A stretch of DNA of 64,000 bases from Gemmiger sp. An120. GTDB taxonomy: Bacteria; Bacillota; Clostridia; Oscillospirales; Ruminococcaceae. The DNA is taken from positions 186,001 through 250,000 of the forward strand of contig NZ_NFLN01000001.1 of the NCBI RefSeq assembly GCF_002160955.1. The letters run 5' to 3'. Below are positions 33,820-42,300 of this stretch, piece after piece. Position 1 is the stretch's first letter. Each line of letters begins with the position of its first letter. The position numbers were made by a program, and so were the translations under genes. The notes below the pieces were generated by a model. That model did not search any database. It saw only the letters and a program-made list of their open reading frames with translations, and was not told where the DNA came from.

Positions 33820-35677
33820 ATCCACTGCGGCAGCCCGTTCCCGCCAGTTTGACCGGCGGCTGGCCGCCTGCTACGACGAGTTCAAGTGGCTTTACTGCGA
33901 ACTGTACGGCCAGACGGAGCATTTTCAGCAGCTGCTGGATGCCGCCCGGCAATTTTTCATCCATCGCAAAAGCGCCCTGGTCAAGCTGGACGCCACCCGG
34001 GAAAAGGATCCCGACTGGTACCGCCGGTCGGACATGATCGGCGTGATGCTCTATACCGATCTGTTTGCGGGCAACCTGGACGGCGTGCGGGAAAAGCTGG
34101 ACTATCTGGCGGAACTGCAGGTGCGCTATCTGCATCTGATGCCGCTGCTCAAGATGCCGGAAGAGTTCAACGACGGGGGATACGCCGTGAGCGACTTCCG
34201 TCAGGTGGACCCGCGGCTGGGCAGCAATGAAGCCCTGGAAAAGCTGGCGGATGCCTGCCGCTCCCGGGGGATGAGCCTGTGCCTGGACTTTATCGTCAAC
34301 CATACCTCCGATGAGCACGACTGGGCCGTCCGTGCCCGTAAAGGCGACCCGGAGTACCAGGCCCGCTACCAGTGCTATGACAACTATGACATTCCCCGCC
34401 AGTTTGAGCAGACCATGCCCCAGGTGTTCCCCAACACCGCGCCGGGCAACTTCATCTGGTGCGAGGAGATGGGCAAGTATGTGCTGTCCACCTTCAATCC
34501 CTACCAGTGGGATATGAACTACCGCAACCCGGTGGTCTTTAACGAGATGGCCTGTAACCTGCTGTTCCTGGCCAATCTGGGGGTGGACGTGTTCCGCATC
34601 GACGCCGTGCCCTATATCTGGAAAGAGCTGGGCACCAGCTGCCGTAACCTGCCCCAGGTGCATACCATTATGCGGATGCTGCGCATCCTGGCCAAGCTGG
34701 TCTGCCCGGCGGTGATCTTCAAGGGCGAGGTAGTCATGAAGCCCAGCGAGGTGGCCCCCTACTTCGGCCCGGTGGATAAGCCGGAATGTGACGTGCTCTA
34801 CAACGTGAGCAGCATGGTCTGCATCTGGAATACCGTAGCCACCCGGGACGCTACCCTGCTGCGCTGGCAGCTGGATACACTGGCGGCCCTGCCCCGGGAA
34901 TACACCTTTGTCAACTATGTGCGCTGCCACGATGACATCGGCTGGGGCCTGGAGGAGGAATCGGTGCGCTATCTGGGGATGGACCCGCTGGAGCACAAAA
35001 AGTTCCTCTACCATTTCTTTGAGGGCAATTATCCCGGCTCCTTTGCCCGGGGCGAGCTGTACAACTACGATCCTGCCACCCAGGACGCCCGCAGCTGCGG
35101 CACTGCCGCCAGCCTGTGCGGCGTGCAGGCGGCGCTGGAGCAGCGGGATAACGGGGCACTGGATATGGCCCTGCGCCGGGATCTGCTGATCCACGGCCTG
35201 ATCCTGAGCCAGTCCGGCATTCCGGTAATTTACAGCGGGGACGAGATTGCGGCCCGCAACGATTACAGCTACAAAAACGATCCCGCCAAAGCGGGGGACA
35301 GCCGTTTCCTGCATCGGGGCGTTTTCAGCTGGGAAGCTGCCCAGAACCGGCATAATCCGGATACGGTGGAAGGGCGGATGTTTACCGGCCTGCAGAAGCT
35401 GATTTCCCTGCGCCGGGGCGAGCCGCTTTTTGACGCGGATGCCGCCGTGCATACCGCCGACTGCGGCAATCCGCATGTGCTGGTTCTGGTGCGGGAGAAA
35501 GACGGCCGCTGCCTGATGGCTGTGTTCAATTTCTCGGAAAGCTGGCAGGAACTCACCACGCCGCTGGTAGGCGGCCGCTGGGTGGATTTGATCAGCGGTG
35601 ATGTGATGGAGGGCAGCATCGGCTGGATGCAGCCCTGTCAGATGCGCTGGCTTGTACCGCAGGAGGAAACGAAATGA
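33812..35677 (+). CDS. Amylosucrase-like glycoside hydrolase (GH13, subfamily 4 type)
   Basis: 621 residues. Domain layout of amylosucrase: helical N-domain (~1-75), barrel from SDMIGVMLYTDLFAGNL, domain B (NHTSDEHDWAVRARKGD) and a C-terminal beta domain. Catalytic residues: nucleophile Asp264 (FRIDAVPYIWKELGT), acid/base Glu306 (FKGEVV), stabiliser Asp374 (RCHDDIGWGL); GDEIAARNDYSYKND and DSRFLHR match the sucrose-binding end. It would split sucrose, passing glucose to an alpha-glucan or water and freeing fructose. Sucrose phosphorylase (GH13_18) is the main alternative, but length and motifs favour subfamily 4. No signal peptide. It is preceded by GGGGGAGG and overlaps both neighbours. Confidence 0.82.
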   Translation: MSESTAAARSRQFDRRLAACYDEFKWLYCELYGQTEHFQQLLDAARQFFIHRKSALVKLDATREKDPDWYRRSDMIGVMLYTDLFAGNLDGVREKLDYLAELQVRYLHLMPLLKMPEEFNDGGYAVSDFRQVDPRLGSNEALEKLADACRSRGMSLCLDFIVNHTSDEHDWAVRARKGDPEYQARYQCYDNYDIPRQFEQTMPQVFPNTAPGNFIWCEEMGKYVLSTFNPYQWDMNYRNPVVFNEMACNLLFLANLGVDVFRIDAVPYIWKELGTSCRNLPQVHTIMRMLRILAKLVCPAVIFKGEVVMKPSEVAPYFGPVDKPECDVLYNVSSMVCIWNTVATRDATLLRWQLDTLAALPREYTFVNYVRCHDDIGWGLEEESVRYLGMDPLEHKKFLYHFFEGNYPGSFARGELYNYDPATQDARSCGTAASLCGVQAALEQRDNGALDMALRRDLLIHGLILSQSGIPVIYSGDEIAARNDYSYKNDPAKAGDSRFLHRGVFSWEAAQNRHNPDTVEGRMFTGLQKLISLRRGEPLFDADAAVHTADCGNPHVLVLVREKDGRCLMAVFNFSESWQELTTPLVGGRWVDLISGDVMEGSIGWMQPCQMRWLVPQEETK

Positions 35678-36624
35678 AAAAACTGGTGGCGATTGGGGAA
35701 CTCCTCATCGATTTTGTGCCGCAGCAGTCCGGCTGCGCGCTGGCGGATGTAACCGGCTTTGACCGGGTGGCCGGCGGCGCACCCGCCAATGTGGCAATGG
35801 CCGTGGCTTGCCTGGGCGGCTATGCGTCCATGATCTCCCAGGTGGGTACCGAGGCGTTCGGCGACTATCTGGTGGCCAACCTGCAGGCCCACGGGGTGGA
35901 GACGGCCGGTGTCTTCCGCACCGATAAAGCCAATACCGCCCTGGCCTTTGTGGCACTGGACAAAAACGGCGACCGGCAGTTCAGCTTCTACCGCAAACCC
36001 AGCGCCGATCTGTTTCTGAACGAGGACCAGATCGACCCGGTTTTGCTGCGGGATGCAGGTGTGCTGCATTTCTGCTCGGTGGATCTGGTGGATGCACCGG
36101 TGCGCCAGGCGCACCGTCGGGCTATCCAGATCGCCCGGGAAAATGGGGCTATCGTCAGCTTTGATCCCAATGTGCGCCTGCCGCTCTGGCCGGACGCGGC
36201 CTCCTGCCAGGCTGCCATCCGCCAGTTCCTGCCGCTGGCCGATATCGTGAAGCTGTCGGAGGAAGAGGTGGAGTTCGTCACCGGCATCTCCGACCGGGAG
36301 GCCGCCGCCAAAGCCCTGCTGACGGCCAGCTGCCGCATGGTGGTCATCACCAGGGGCGCGGACGGTGCGGAGGCCTGGACGCCTGCCGGACACGCAGCCT
36401 GCCCGGTCTGCCCGGGCCCGGTCGTGGACACCACCGGCGCGGGGGACTGCTTCATCGGCGCGCTGCTCTATCAGCTGCTGGAAAACGGCTGCACGCCCGC
36501 CGATCTGCCCGGTCTGGACAGCGCGGCGCTGTCCCGGCTGCTGACCTTCGCTTCCCGGTGCTCCGCTTTTACAGTGGCCCAGAAAGGGGCCGTCATGCCC
36601 AGCCTCGCCCAGATCGGCGAGTAA
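35674..36624 (+). CDS. scrK: Fructokinase, PfkB family
   Basis: 316 residues of the ribokinase/PfkB fold. N-terminal GELLIDFVP and the substrate motif GGAPANVAMAVACLGG; C-terminal ATP/anion-hole motif VVDTTGAGDCFIGALLYQL with the catalytic Asp. Phosphorylates fructose to fructose 6-phosphate. Its ATG overlaps the stop of the GH13 gene (ATGA), which agrees with removal of the fructose that the GH13 enzyme releases. Last gene before the operon terminator. Confidence 0.92.
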   Translation: MKKLVAIGELLIDFVPQQSGCALADVTGFDRVAGGAPANVAMAVACLGGYASMISQVGTEAFGDYLVANLQAHGVETAGVFRTDKANTALAFVALDKNGDRQFSFYRKPSADLFLNEDQIDPVLLRDAGVLHFCSVDLVDAPVRQAHRRAIQIARENGAIVSFDPNVRLPLWPDAASCQAAIRQFLPLADIVKLSEEEVEFVTGISDREAAAKALLTASCRMVVITRGADGAEAWTPAGHAACPVCPGPVVDTTGAGDCFIGALLYQLLENGCTPADLPGLDSAALSRLLTFASRCSAFTVAQKGAVMPSLAQIGE

Positions 36625-36635
36625 TTCTGCAAAGC

Positions 36636-36670
36636 AAAGGCCTCCATGCCCGCAGGCATGGAGGCCTTTT
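36636..36670. terminator. Terminator of the sugar operon
   Basis: A perfect 15-base stem AAAGGCCTCCATGCC / GGCATGGAGGCCTTT with loop CGCA, ending in T4 on the plus strand. It also serves the convergent YitT gene. Confidence 0.92.
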
Positions 36671-36691
36671 GTCTGTCCAATAAAAGGGAAT

Positions 36692-37555
36692 TCAGCGTTC
36701 GATAAAGCCCTCGCCCAGCACTTCGTGAGAGGACAGGATGATGATGAACGCCTGCGGATCCACCTTGCGCACGACCCGTTCCACCTCAATCATCTGTTTG
36801 TTGCTGCAGGCGCACATAACCACCGATTTGTCGTCGTTGGTATAGCCGCCCCGCCCTTTCAGCAGGGTGACGCCCCGGTCGCAGGCGTCCTGAATGGCCT
36901 GGCTGACCGTGGAGCCGCTTTCCGGTGCGGTTACAATCAGCGCCAGTTTGCCGGCATTCATGCCGTACATGAGCTTATCCACCGCGATGGAGTAGATATA
37001 GCTGATGATGCAGCCGTAGATGATGCCGTCCACATCCTGGAAGATGATGCCGCCCAGCAGCACAATGGCCATGTCCAGCGCCATCACGATCACGCCCAGC
37101 GACAGGTGCGGCCGCACCGCTTTGACCGCCATGGTGATAAAATCCGCGCCGCCGGTGGAAGATCCGCGCACATAGATCAGCGCGTAGCCAAATCCGCCCA
37201 GCACGCCGGTGCAGATCGCGGCCAGAATCCGGTCGCCCCGGTATACAGGCAGCAGGGGGGCCAGGTAGTCCACCATCAGGCTGCTGATCACCATACACCG
37301 CATGGAACGCAGAAAAAACGCGCGTCCCAGCAGCTTGTAGCACAGCAGAGCCACCGGGATGTTCATCACAATGGTGGTGATACCGATGGGCAGATCAAAC
37401 AACCGGTATAAGATCAGCGCCAGACCAGAGAATCCCGTCATGGGAAACTCCGCCTGTGCGGCAAAATTGTACAGGGCGATACTCACCATGAAGCTGCCGA
37501 TCAGTTCCAGCAGCAGGGTGATGCCTTCCTCTTTCCAGTCAAATCTCTTTTGCAT
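36692..37555 (-). CDS. YitT-family membrane protein (DUF161/DUF2179)
   Basis: 287 residues. Five or six membrane helices (about 15-210, including GFSGLALILYRLFDLPIG and SSTGGADFITMAVKA), followed by a soluble DUF2179 domain (about 220-287: LLKGRGGYTNDDKSVVMCACSNKQMIEVERVV in part). Function unknown; the family is widespread in Bacillota. The start at 37553-37555 has AGAGGA upstream. Monocistronic. Confidence 0.9.
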   Translation of the reverse strand: MQKRFDWKEEGITLLLELIGSFMVSIALYNFAAQAEFPMTGFSGLALILYRLFDLPIGITTIVMNIPVALLCYKLLGRAFFLRSMRCMVISSLMVDYLAPLLPVYRGDRILAAICTGVLGGFGYALIYVRGSSTGGADFITMAVKAVRPHLSLGVIVMALDMAIVLLGGIIFQDVDGIIYGCIISYIYSIAVDKLMYGMNAGKLALIVTAPESGSTVSQAIQDACDRGVTLLKGRGGYTNDDKSVVMCACSNKQMIEVERVVRKVDPQAFIIILSSHEVLGEGFIER

Positions 37556-37680
37556 GCTCTGTCCTCTTCCAATAAGGAAATCAGCCCCAGTGGGGATGTG
37601 ATGCACAAAATTCCACAATCAGTATTATAATATGCCCGCCCTTTGCCCGTCAACCGGCGATGAAAATTGCAAAAAACCTC

Positions 37681-37708
37681 TTGCAAAATCAAAAAAACGC
37701 GCTATAAT
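37681..37708 (+). promoter_or_regulatory. Promoter of tRNA-Asn
   Basis: TTGCAA (37681-37686), 16-base spacer, TATAAT (37703-37708), 14 bases before the mature tRNA. Confidence 0.78.
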
Positions 37709-37722
37709 AATAAATGTTCCGT

Positions 37723-37798
37723 TCCTCAATAGCTCAGTCGGTAGAGCATGCGGCTGTTAACCGCAGGGTCGTTGGTTCGAGTCCAACTTGGGGAGCCA
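37723..37798 (+). tRNA. tRNA-Asn (anticodon GTT)
   Basis: 76 bases with encoded CCA. Acceptor TCCTCAA / TTGGGGA, anticodon stem TGCGG / CCGCA with loop CTGTTAA (anticodon 37756-37758), T-loop GGTTCGAGTCC, D-loop AGCTCAGTCGGTAGAGC. Confidence 0.97.
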
Positions 37799-37801
37799 TA
37801 C

Positions 37802-37848
37802 AAAAAGCCCCGGAATTGGCTGTTCAGCCAGATTCCGGGGCTTTTTTT
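37802..37848 (+). terminator. Terminator of tRNA-Asn
   Basis: Stem AAAAAGCCCCGGAAT / ATTCCGGGGCTTTTT capped by TGGCT/AGCCA, followed by further T residues. Confidence 0.92.
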
Positions 37849-37940
37849 GCTAACAGATAACAACGCCAAAAAACGCTTTCCCCGGCAGGTGCACCCTGCA
37901 TCTTTTTGCCGCCCTCACAGAGCGGCCCGGCTGCTGTCCA

Positions 37941-38639
37941 TTATTGTGCCTTGCCGGAATACGGCTCTTTCTCCCACCGCCTGCGCAGGGTTTCCACCGC
38001 CTTTTTTTCAATGCGGGATACGTAGCTGCGGCTGATCCCCAAAATCTGCGCCACCTCGGACTGGGTCAGAGGGGGCTGTCCGGCAAGACCATAGCGCAGG
38101 ATTAACACCTGCCGTTCCCGGCCCTGCAGCCCATTCACCAGCTCATGCAAGCGCAGCTGTTCTTCCTGCTGTTCGTAGTCCTCGTCCAAAAGAAAATTGT
38201 CGGTCACCACATCCATAACGGTCAGACCGCCCTCCTGATTGTCCAGTGGATCCTGCAGGGAAAGGGCGGTGGGAGTCCGGCGCACCTTGCGGAACTGCAT
38301 CCGCAGTTCATTCTCAATGCACCGGCTGGCGTAGGTGCTGAACCGCGCCTGTTTTTCCGAGTCGAAGCTGTTTACGGCCTTGATCAGTCCAATGGTGCCA
38401 ATGCTGATCAGGTCGTCCTGGTCGCCAAAGGATGCGTAGTACTTCTTGGCAATATGCGCCACCAGCCGCAGATTGTGGCGGATGATCCTGTCCCGGGCCT
38501 GTGGGTCGCCCGCCCGCAAAGCGCGGAATGCCTCTGCCTCCTGCCGGGGCGAAAGCGGCCGGGGAAAGCTTCCCGCCTCCAGGTGCAGCGCCCAGAAAAG
38601 CAAGTGGGAAGCGATGTTCTGCAAAAAGACAAACAGCAT
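37941..38639 (-). CDS. sigK: Sporulation-type sigma factor SigK
   Basis: 232 residues. Region 2 (IIRHNLRLVAHIAKKYY, DDLISIGTIGLIKAVNSFD, FSTYASRCIENELRMQ) and region 4 (QSEVAQILGISRSYVSRIEKKAVETL) align with SigK/SigE. The N-terminus (about 1-25) is hydrophobic (MLFVFLQNIASHLLFWALHL), like the pro-sequence that SigK loses by intramembrane cleavage, and is followed by the typical FPRPLSP. The gene is not split by a skin-like element. AAGGAGG lies nine bases upstream. In relatives considered non-sporulating the role of such a gene is unclear. The nearest M50 protease is at 48,292, but it is of the general type. Confidence 0.88.
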   Translation of the reverse strand: MLFVFLQNIASHLLFWALHLEAGSFPRPLSPRQEAEAFRALRAGDPQARDRIIRHNLRLVAHIAKKYYASFGDQDDLISIGTIGLIKAVNSFDSEKQARFSTYASRCIENELRMQFRKVRRTPTALSLQDPLDNQEGGLTVMDVVTDNFLLDEDYEQQEEQLRLHELVNGLQGRERQVLILRYGLAGQPPLTQSEVAQILGISRSYVSRIEKKAVETLRRRWEKEPYSGKAQ

Positions 38640-38744
38640 GATGAAAGACCCTCCTTCTGGTGTATGCTATGGCATTCGACGGGCCGATATGCTATACTGT
38701 ACAGCAAATCGATACCATCGCTTGTGAAAGGAGAGCAATTCTGT

Positions 38745-39335
38745 ATGGATCCTGTTCAGCTTCTTGCGTTTCTCCGCCGGATCGAAACCCTGAAAACCAA
38801 TCCCCGCCATGCCTATACGGCAGGGGGTGTGCGGGAAACGGTGGCCGCGCACAGCTGGCGCACTGCGCTGCTAGCCATGCTGCTGGCGTCGGAATTTCCG
38901 GAACTGGATATGAATAAGGTGATCCGGATGTGTCTGATCCACGATCTGGGCGAGGCGGTTACCGGGGATATTCCGGCATTTGAAAAGACGGACGAGCACC
39001 GCAGTCAGGAACGCCTGGCGCTGGCGCAGCTGGTGGATACCGCTCCGGCTGCCGATGCAGCACAGATGCATGCCTTGTTTGCCGAGATGGATGCACTCGG
39101 GACTCCGGAAGCGCGGCTATATAAGGCGCTGGACCGGATTGAGGCGGTGATCCAGCACAACGAGTCGGACATTGCAACCTGGATTCCGCTGGAATACCAG
39201 CTGCAGCAGACCTACGGCTGGGAGAACCTGGAAGAGTTCCCGGCCATGCTGGCGCTTCGCAGGCAGGTCCTGGCGGATACACAGGAGAAGATCCGGGCGG
39301 CAGGCGGTGAGCCGGAGACACAGCAGGACCAGTAA
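38745..39335 (+). CDS. HD-domain hydrolase (YfbR-like)
   Basis: 196 residues. Metal-binding His and His-Asp pairs: VAAHSWRTALL, CLIHDLGEAVTGD; a third Asp lies in ALDRIEAVIQHNESD. Resembles YfbR/YedJ-type nucleotidases that hydrolyse deoxynucleoside 5'-monophosphates; the substrate here is not known. Start ATG 38745 with AAAGGAG upstream. Divergent from sigK. Confidence 0.82.
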   Translation: MDPVQLLAFLRRIETLKTNPRHAYTAGGVRETVAAHSWRTALLAMLLASEFPELDMNKVIRMCLIHDLGEAVTGDIPAFEKTDEHRSQERLALAQLVDTAPAADAAQMHALFAEMDALGTPEARLYKALDRIEAVIQHNESDIATWIPLEYQLQQTYGWENLEEFPAMLALRRQVLADTQEKIRAAGGEPETQQDQ

Positions 39336-39342
39336 AACACAG

Positions 39343-39387
39343 AAAAGCCAGGAACGATCCCTCCGGCGGGAAATGTTCCTGACTTTT
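39343..39387. terminator. Terminator after the HD gene
   Basis: Stem AAAAGCCAGGAAC / GTTCCTGACTTTT with one mismatch and an inner CCC/GGG pairing, between convergent genes. Confidence 0.7.
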
Positions 39388-39469
39388 ATTGTATGCGCCA
39401 AAACCCGGCAGCCGGGCAGGAGAGGAGAGACCCGCCGGCTTGCCGTCTTATGCGCGGATACAGGCTGGG

Positions 39470-40579
39470 TTATGCGGCCAGTTCAAAGGTCAGCTGCACA
39501 GGGTTATGGTCACTGAACGCAAAATCCGTGTCCAGGTTTTCCGCTTTGGCAATCACATTGTCCGACACGGCAAATCCATCCACCACCGTTGTGTAGTTGA
39601 CCCCTTTTTCGTAGGGAATGTCCGCCCCGCGGCAGGTAGGCACAGAAAAACCGTTGTCTGCCTGCACAAAAGAGAAGTGCTCCGGAAGATCGCTGTCACC
39701 CAGCGACTGTACCCAGCCGGGGAACTGCTGCTGAGAGGGGAACGCCAGTTCGGTGCCATACAGGGCGTGGTTGAAGTCACCGCCCGCGATCACATAGTTC
39801 CCGGCGGCGTATTCTTCTTCCAAGACCTGGCACAGCAATTCCAGCTGCTGCGCCCGGATGATACCGCCGCTGTCGTAAGCGGACATATGGCTGTGGATCA
39901 GCACCAGCTGCCGGTCGGTGCCCTCCACGGGCAGCCGCATGACCGAAAAACACCGGTCCAGATCGGTAAATTTGATGAAGAAGTTATCGTCAATAGGGTA
40001 GCTGCGGCGCACCGCATCGGATACAGAGTACCGGGTCAGGGTCAGCAGACCGGCGGTTACCGCGCCGTGATGGTCGTTCAGCGGGTACGCCAGATAGCCG
40101 CTGTGAAAATTTTCTGCCCAGGTGTAGCCATAGCCGGGAAAAGCTTCGGCGACCATTTCCCGCTGGTCTACCTGATAGCTGCGGTGGGAATCCCGGTCAA
40201 CTTCCTGGAAAAGAAAAAAATCCGCATCCAGCGGCTGCAGAGTTTCCAGCGCCAGGGTAGTGTTGGCCAATACGTCCTTTTGGCTTCGGGCCTTGCCGTA
40301 TATCCCCTGGGTGGGGGTTCCGTCCTCCATAACGCCGGTGTCCATAAAAAAGGAGTACTCCGGCCCGTACGCGCCGAATCCCAGATTGCAGCTTATGGCG
40401 GTATAGGGGGTGTCCGTCTGCAGCGTCGCCTCCTGGGGGGTAACGACCTCCAGCGGGATTCCGTCCTCAATGCGGTAGTATTGCAGCTGCAGATACCCGA
40501 TGTACCCACCAACTGCCAGTACCAGAACTGCCACAAGTGCCCCGCAGACCAGTGCGGCGCGTTTCAGAAATTTTTTCAT
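39470..40579 (-). CDS. Membrane-anchored endonuclease/exonuclease/phosphatase-family protein
   Basis: 369 residues. An N-terminal signal anchor (about 5-30, ALVCGALVAVLVLAVGGYIGY) puts the catalytic domain outside. EEP motifs: SCNLGFG, the metal Glu in FLFQEVDRD, HSHMSAYD, GGDFNHALYG and the final SDHNPV. Members include DNase I, sphingomyelinase and inositol phosphatases; the substrate cannot be read from the sequence. Start at 40577-40579 with GGAGG upstream. The leader has a terminator-like hairpin. Confidence 0.85.
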   Translation of the reverse strand: MKKFLKRAALVCGALVAVLVLAVGGYIGYLQLQYYRIEDGIPLEVVTPQEATLQTDTPYTAISCNLGFGAYGPEYSFFMDTGVMEDGTPTQGIYGKARSQKDVLANTTLALETLQPLDADFFLFQEVDRDSHRSYQVDQREMVAEAFPGYGYTWAENFHSGYLAYPLNDHHGAVTAGLLTLTRYSVSDAVRRSYPIDDNFFIKFTDLDRCFSVMRLPVEGTDRQLVLIHSHMSAYDSGGIIRAQQLELLCQVLEEEYAAGNYVIAGGDFNHALYGTELAFPSQQQFPGWVQSLGDSDLPEHFSFVQADNGFSVPTCRGADIPYEKGVNYTTVVDGFAVSDNVIAKAENLDTDFAFSDHNPVQLTFELAA

Positions 40580-40600
40580 TGTTGCCTCCGTTCCATACAT

Positions 40601-40640
40601 AAAAAAGCGCAGCACAAACCAGACGGTTCTGTGCTGCGCT
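40601..40640 (-). terminator. Terminator-like hairpin in the leader of the EEP gene
   Basis: Read on the minus strand: AGCGCAGCACA (plus 40630-40640) pairs with TGTGCTGCGCT (40606-40616), then a run of T residues (plus 40601-40605 are A). It ends about 20 bases before the start codon. A -10 candidate TATGAT (plus 40665-40670) lies upstream, without a good -35. It may be an attenuator, or a second terminator for ilvA 280 bases upstream. Confidence 0.6.
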
Positions 40641-40876
40641 CTGTCTCTCGCACACTGTTTTATTATCATACAGGAAAGCGGCGCAAAAGGCTATTCGCAT
40701 GAAGCATGAAATCATTCCTGCAAATTTGGTGGTTTTGCCCTGTGCACATCTTACAAATGCAAGAAAAGCTTTTTGACGTGTGGCATAAAAAACAAGAGGG
40801 AAAATCCGGGCGAACGGGAATATGCTTCTGCAAAACAAAACCTGGAACATATCTCGATGGCAAAATTGACAAAACG

Positions 40877-40908
40877 AAGAGCCGCCCTTTGCGCAAAGGA
40901 CGGCCCTT
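40877..40908 (-). terminator. Terminator of ilvA
   Basis: Fourteen-base stem with wobbles (40877-40890 and 40895-40908, loop GCGC), with a short TTTT a few bases after it on the minus strand. The ~230 bases between this and the EEP leader hairpin are AT-rich and hold nothing I can identify. Confidence 0.6.
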
Positions 40909-40919
40909 ATACAATGCTG

Positions 40920-42125
40920 TTATACCCGTTCGGTGACCAGCTTGAAGCCTGCCTTGGTCAATTCCTCGCGGATCTGCTCGATCTGGTCCCGATCGCGGGT
41001 TTCCAGCCCCAGCTTCAGGAAACAGCTGGTGATGGACATGCTGGTGTCGCCCCGGTCGTGGTGTACGCTTACCACGTTCGCGCCGCAGCGGCTGATGATC
41101 TCGCTGACCCCCTGCAGCTGGCCGGGCTTGTCCTCCAGCGCAATGGTCAGGTTGGCGTTCCGCCCGCTCATCACAAGGCCGCGGGTGATCACCCGGCTCA
41201 GGATATTCACGTCGATGTTGCCGCCGCTCACCACGCAGACAGCTTTCTTGCCTTCTAGCGGCAGCTTGCCGAACATGGCCGCAGCCACGCTTACCGCACC
41301 GGCGCCCTCGGCAATCAGTTTCTGCTTCTCGATCAGGGCCAGCACAGCGGCGGCAATCTCGTCCTCGGTTACCGTTACGACCTCGTCCACATACTTTTCT
41401 ACCATGGCAAAGGTGGTGTCACCGGGGTGTTTTACCGCAATGCCGTCGGCAAAGGTGGATACGGTGTCCAGAGTGATCTGGTTGTGTTCCTTTACGCTGT
41501 TGAACATGCTGGGGGCGCCCGCCGCCTGTACGCCGTACACCTTGCATTCCGGCTTCAGGCTCTTGATGGCAAACGCTACGCCGCTGATCAGGCCGCCGCC
41601 GCCGATAGGCACAATCACCGTGTCCACATCGGCCAGCTGATCCAGAATTTCCAGACCGATGGTGCCCTGTCCGGCAATCACTTCGTCATCGTCAAAGGGA
41701 TGGATGAAGGTGGCGCCGGTCTCTTCCTGCAGGCGGCAGGCGTAGGCGTAGGCATCGTCGTAGGCGCCCTTTACCAGCTGCACCTTGGCGCCCAGACGCT
41801 TGGTGTTCTCCACCTTGCTGATGGGGGCCCCGTCCGGCATGCAGATGGTGCTGGGAATACCGCTCTTGGTGGCGGCCAGCGCCACACCCTGGGCATGGTT
41901 GCCGGCGCTGCAGGCCACAATCCCCCGGGCCTTTTCCTCTTCGGAAAGCTGGCTGATTTTATAGTAGGCTCCCCGCAGTTTGAAGCTGCCGGTCACCTGC
42001 AGATTCTCGGTTTTCAGGTACAGCTGGGCGTCCGGGCACAGATTGGGTGCGGCAATCAGGTCGGTCTTGCGGGCCACCTCTTTCAGCACAAACGCAGCGT
42101 GGTAGATACGGTCCAAGGTCAACAT
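40920..42125 (-). CDS. ilvA: Threonine ammonia-lyase with C-terminal ACT domain
   Basis: 401 residues. PLP fold with Lys49 in TGSFKLRGA, the phosphate-binding loop IGGGGLISG, and the Ser of ACSAGNHAQG. A short ACT-like domain (about 325-401, ANLTIALEDKPGQLQGV) gives allosteric control. Makes 2-oxobutyrate and ammonia from threonine for isoleucine synthesis or catabolism. Length fits the short ilvA/tdcB type. GAGAGGGG lies before the ATG. Monocistronic and divergent from the DUF815 gene. Confidence 0.93.
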   Translation of the reverse strand: MLTLDRIYHAAFVLKEVARKTDLIAAPNLCPDAQLYLKTENLQVTGSFKLRGAYYKISQLSEEEKARGIVACSAGNHAQGVALAATKSGIPSTICMPDGAPISKVENTKRLGAKVQLVKGAYDDAYAYACRLQEETGATFIHPFDDDEVIAGQGTIGLEILDQLADVDTVIVPIGGGGLISGVAFAIKSLKPECKVYGVQAAGAPSMFNSVKEHNQITLDTVSTFADGIAVKHPGDTTFAMVEKYVDEVVTVTEDEIAAAVLALIEKQKLIAEGAGAVSVAAAMFGKLPLEGKKAVCVVSGGNIDVNILSRVITRGLVMSGRNANLTIALEDKPGQLQGVSEIISRCGANVVSVHHDRGDTSMSITSCFLKLGLETRDRDQIEQIREELTKAGFKLVTERV

Positions 42126-42178
42126 ACGGTAAAGGCCCCTCTCTGAATGGTCGTTTCTTGGCAGATTTAATAATCTTT

Positions 42179-42207
42179 ACCCTACAACATTCATGCACTT
42201 TTGTCAA
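42179..42207 (-). promoter_or_regulatory. Promoter of ilvA
   Basis: On the minus strand a consensus TTGACA (plus 42202-42207), 17-base spacer, TAGGGT (42179-42184). The -10 is weak. Confidence 0.5.
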
Positions 42208-42215
42208 GTAGCGGC

Positions 42216-42245
42216 TTGAAGCGAAGGGGGAGCCCGCGGTATAAT
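42216..42245 (+). promoter_or_regulatory. Promoter of the DUF815 ATPase gene
   Basis: TTGAAG (42216-42221), 18-base spacer, perfect TATAAT (42240-42245). An in-frame ATG at 42244 overlaps this -10 and so cannot be the start. Confidence 0.68.
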
Positions 42246-42300
42246 GAAACCATTCCCACGGCGGGATTGCATGCCTGCTGCGGAGAGGGAGGGATGGGAT

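Noticed and set aside
42244-42300. ATG at 42244 as start of the DUF815 ATPase
   Set aside because: It overlaps the predicted -10 box TATAAT (42240-42245) and has no ribosome-binding site; the TTG at 42301 has GGAGGG at the right distance.
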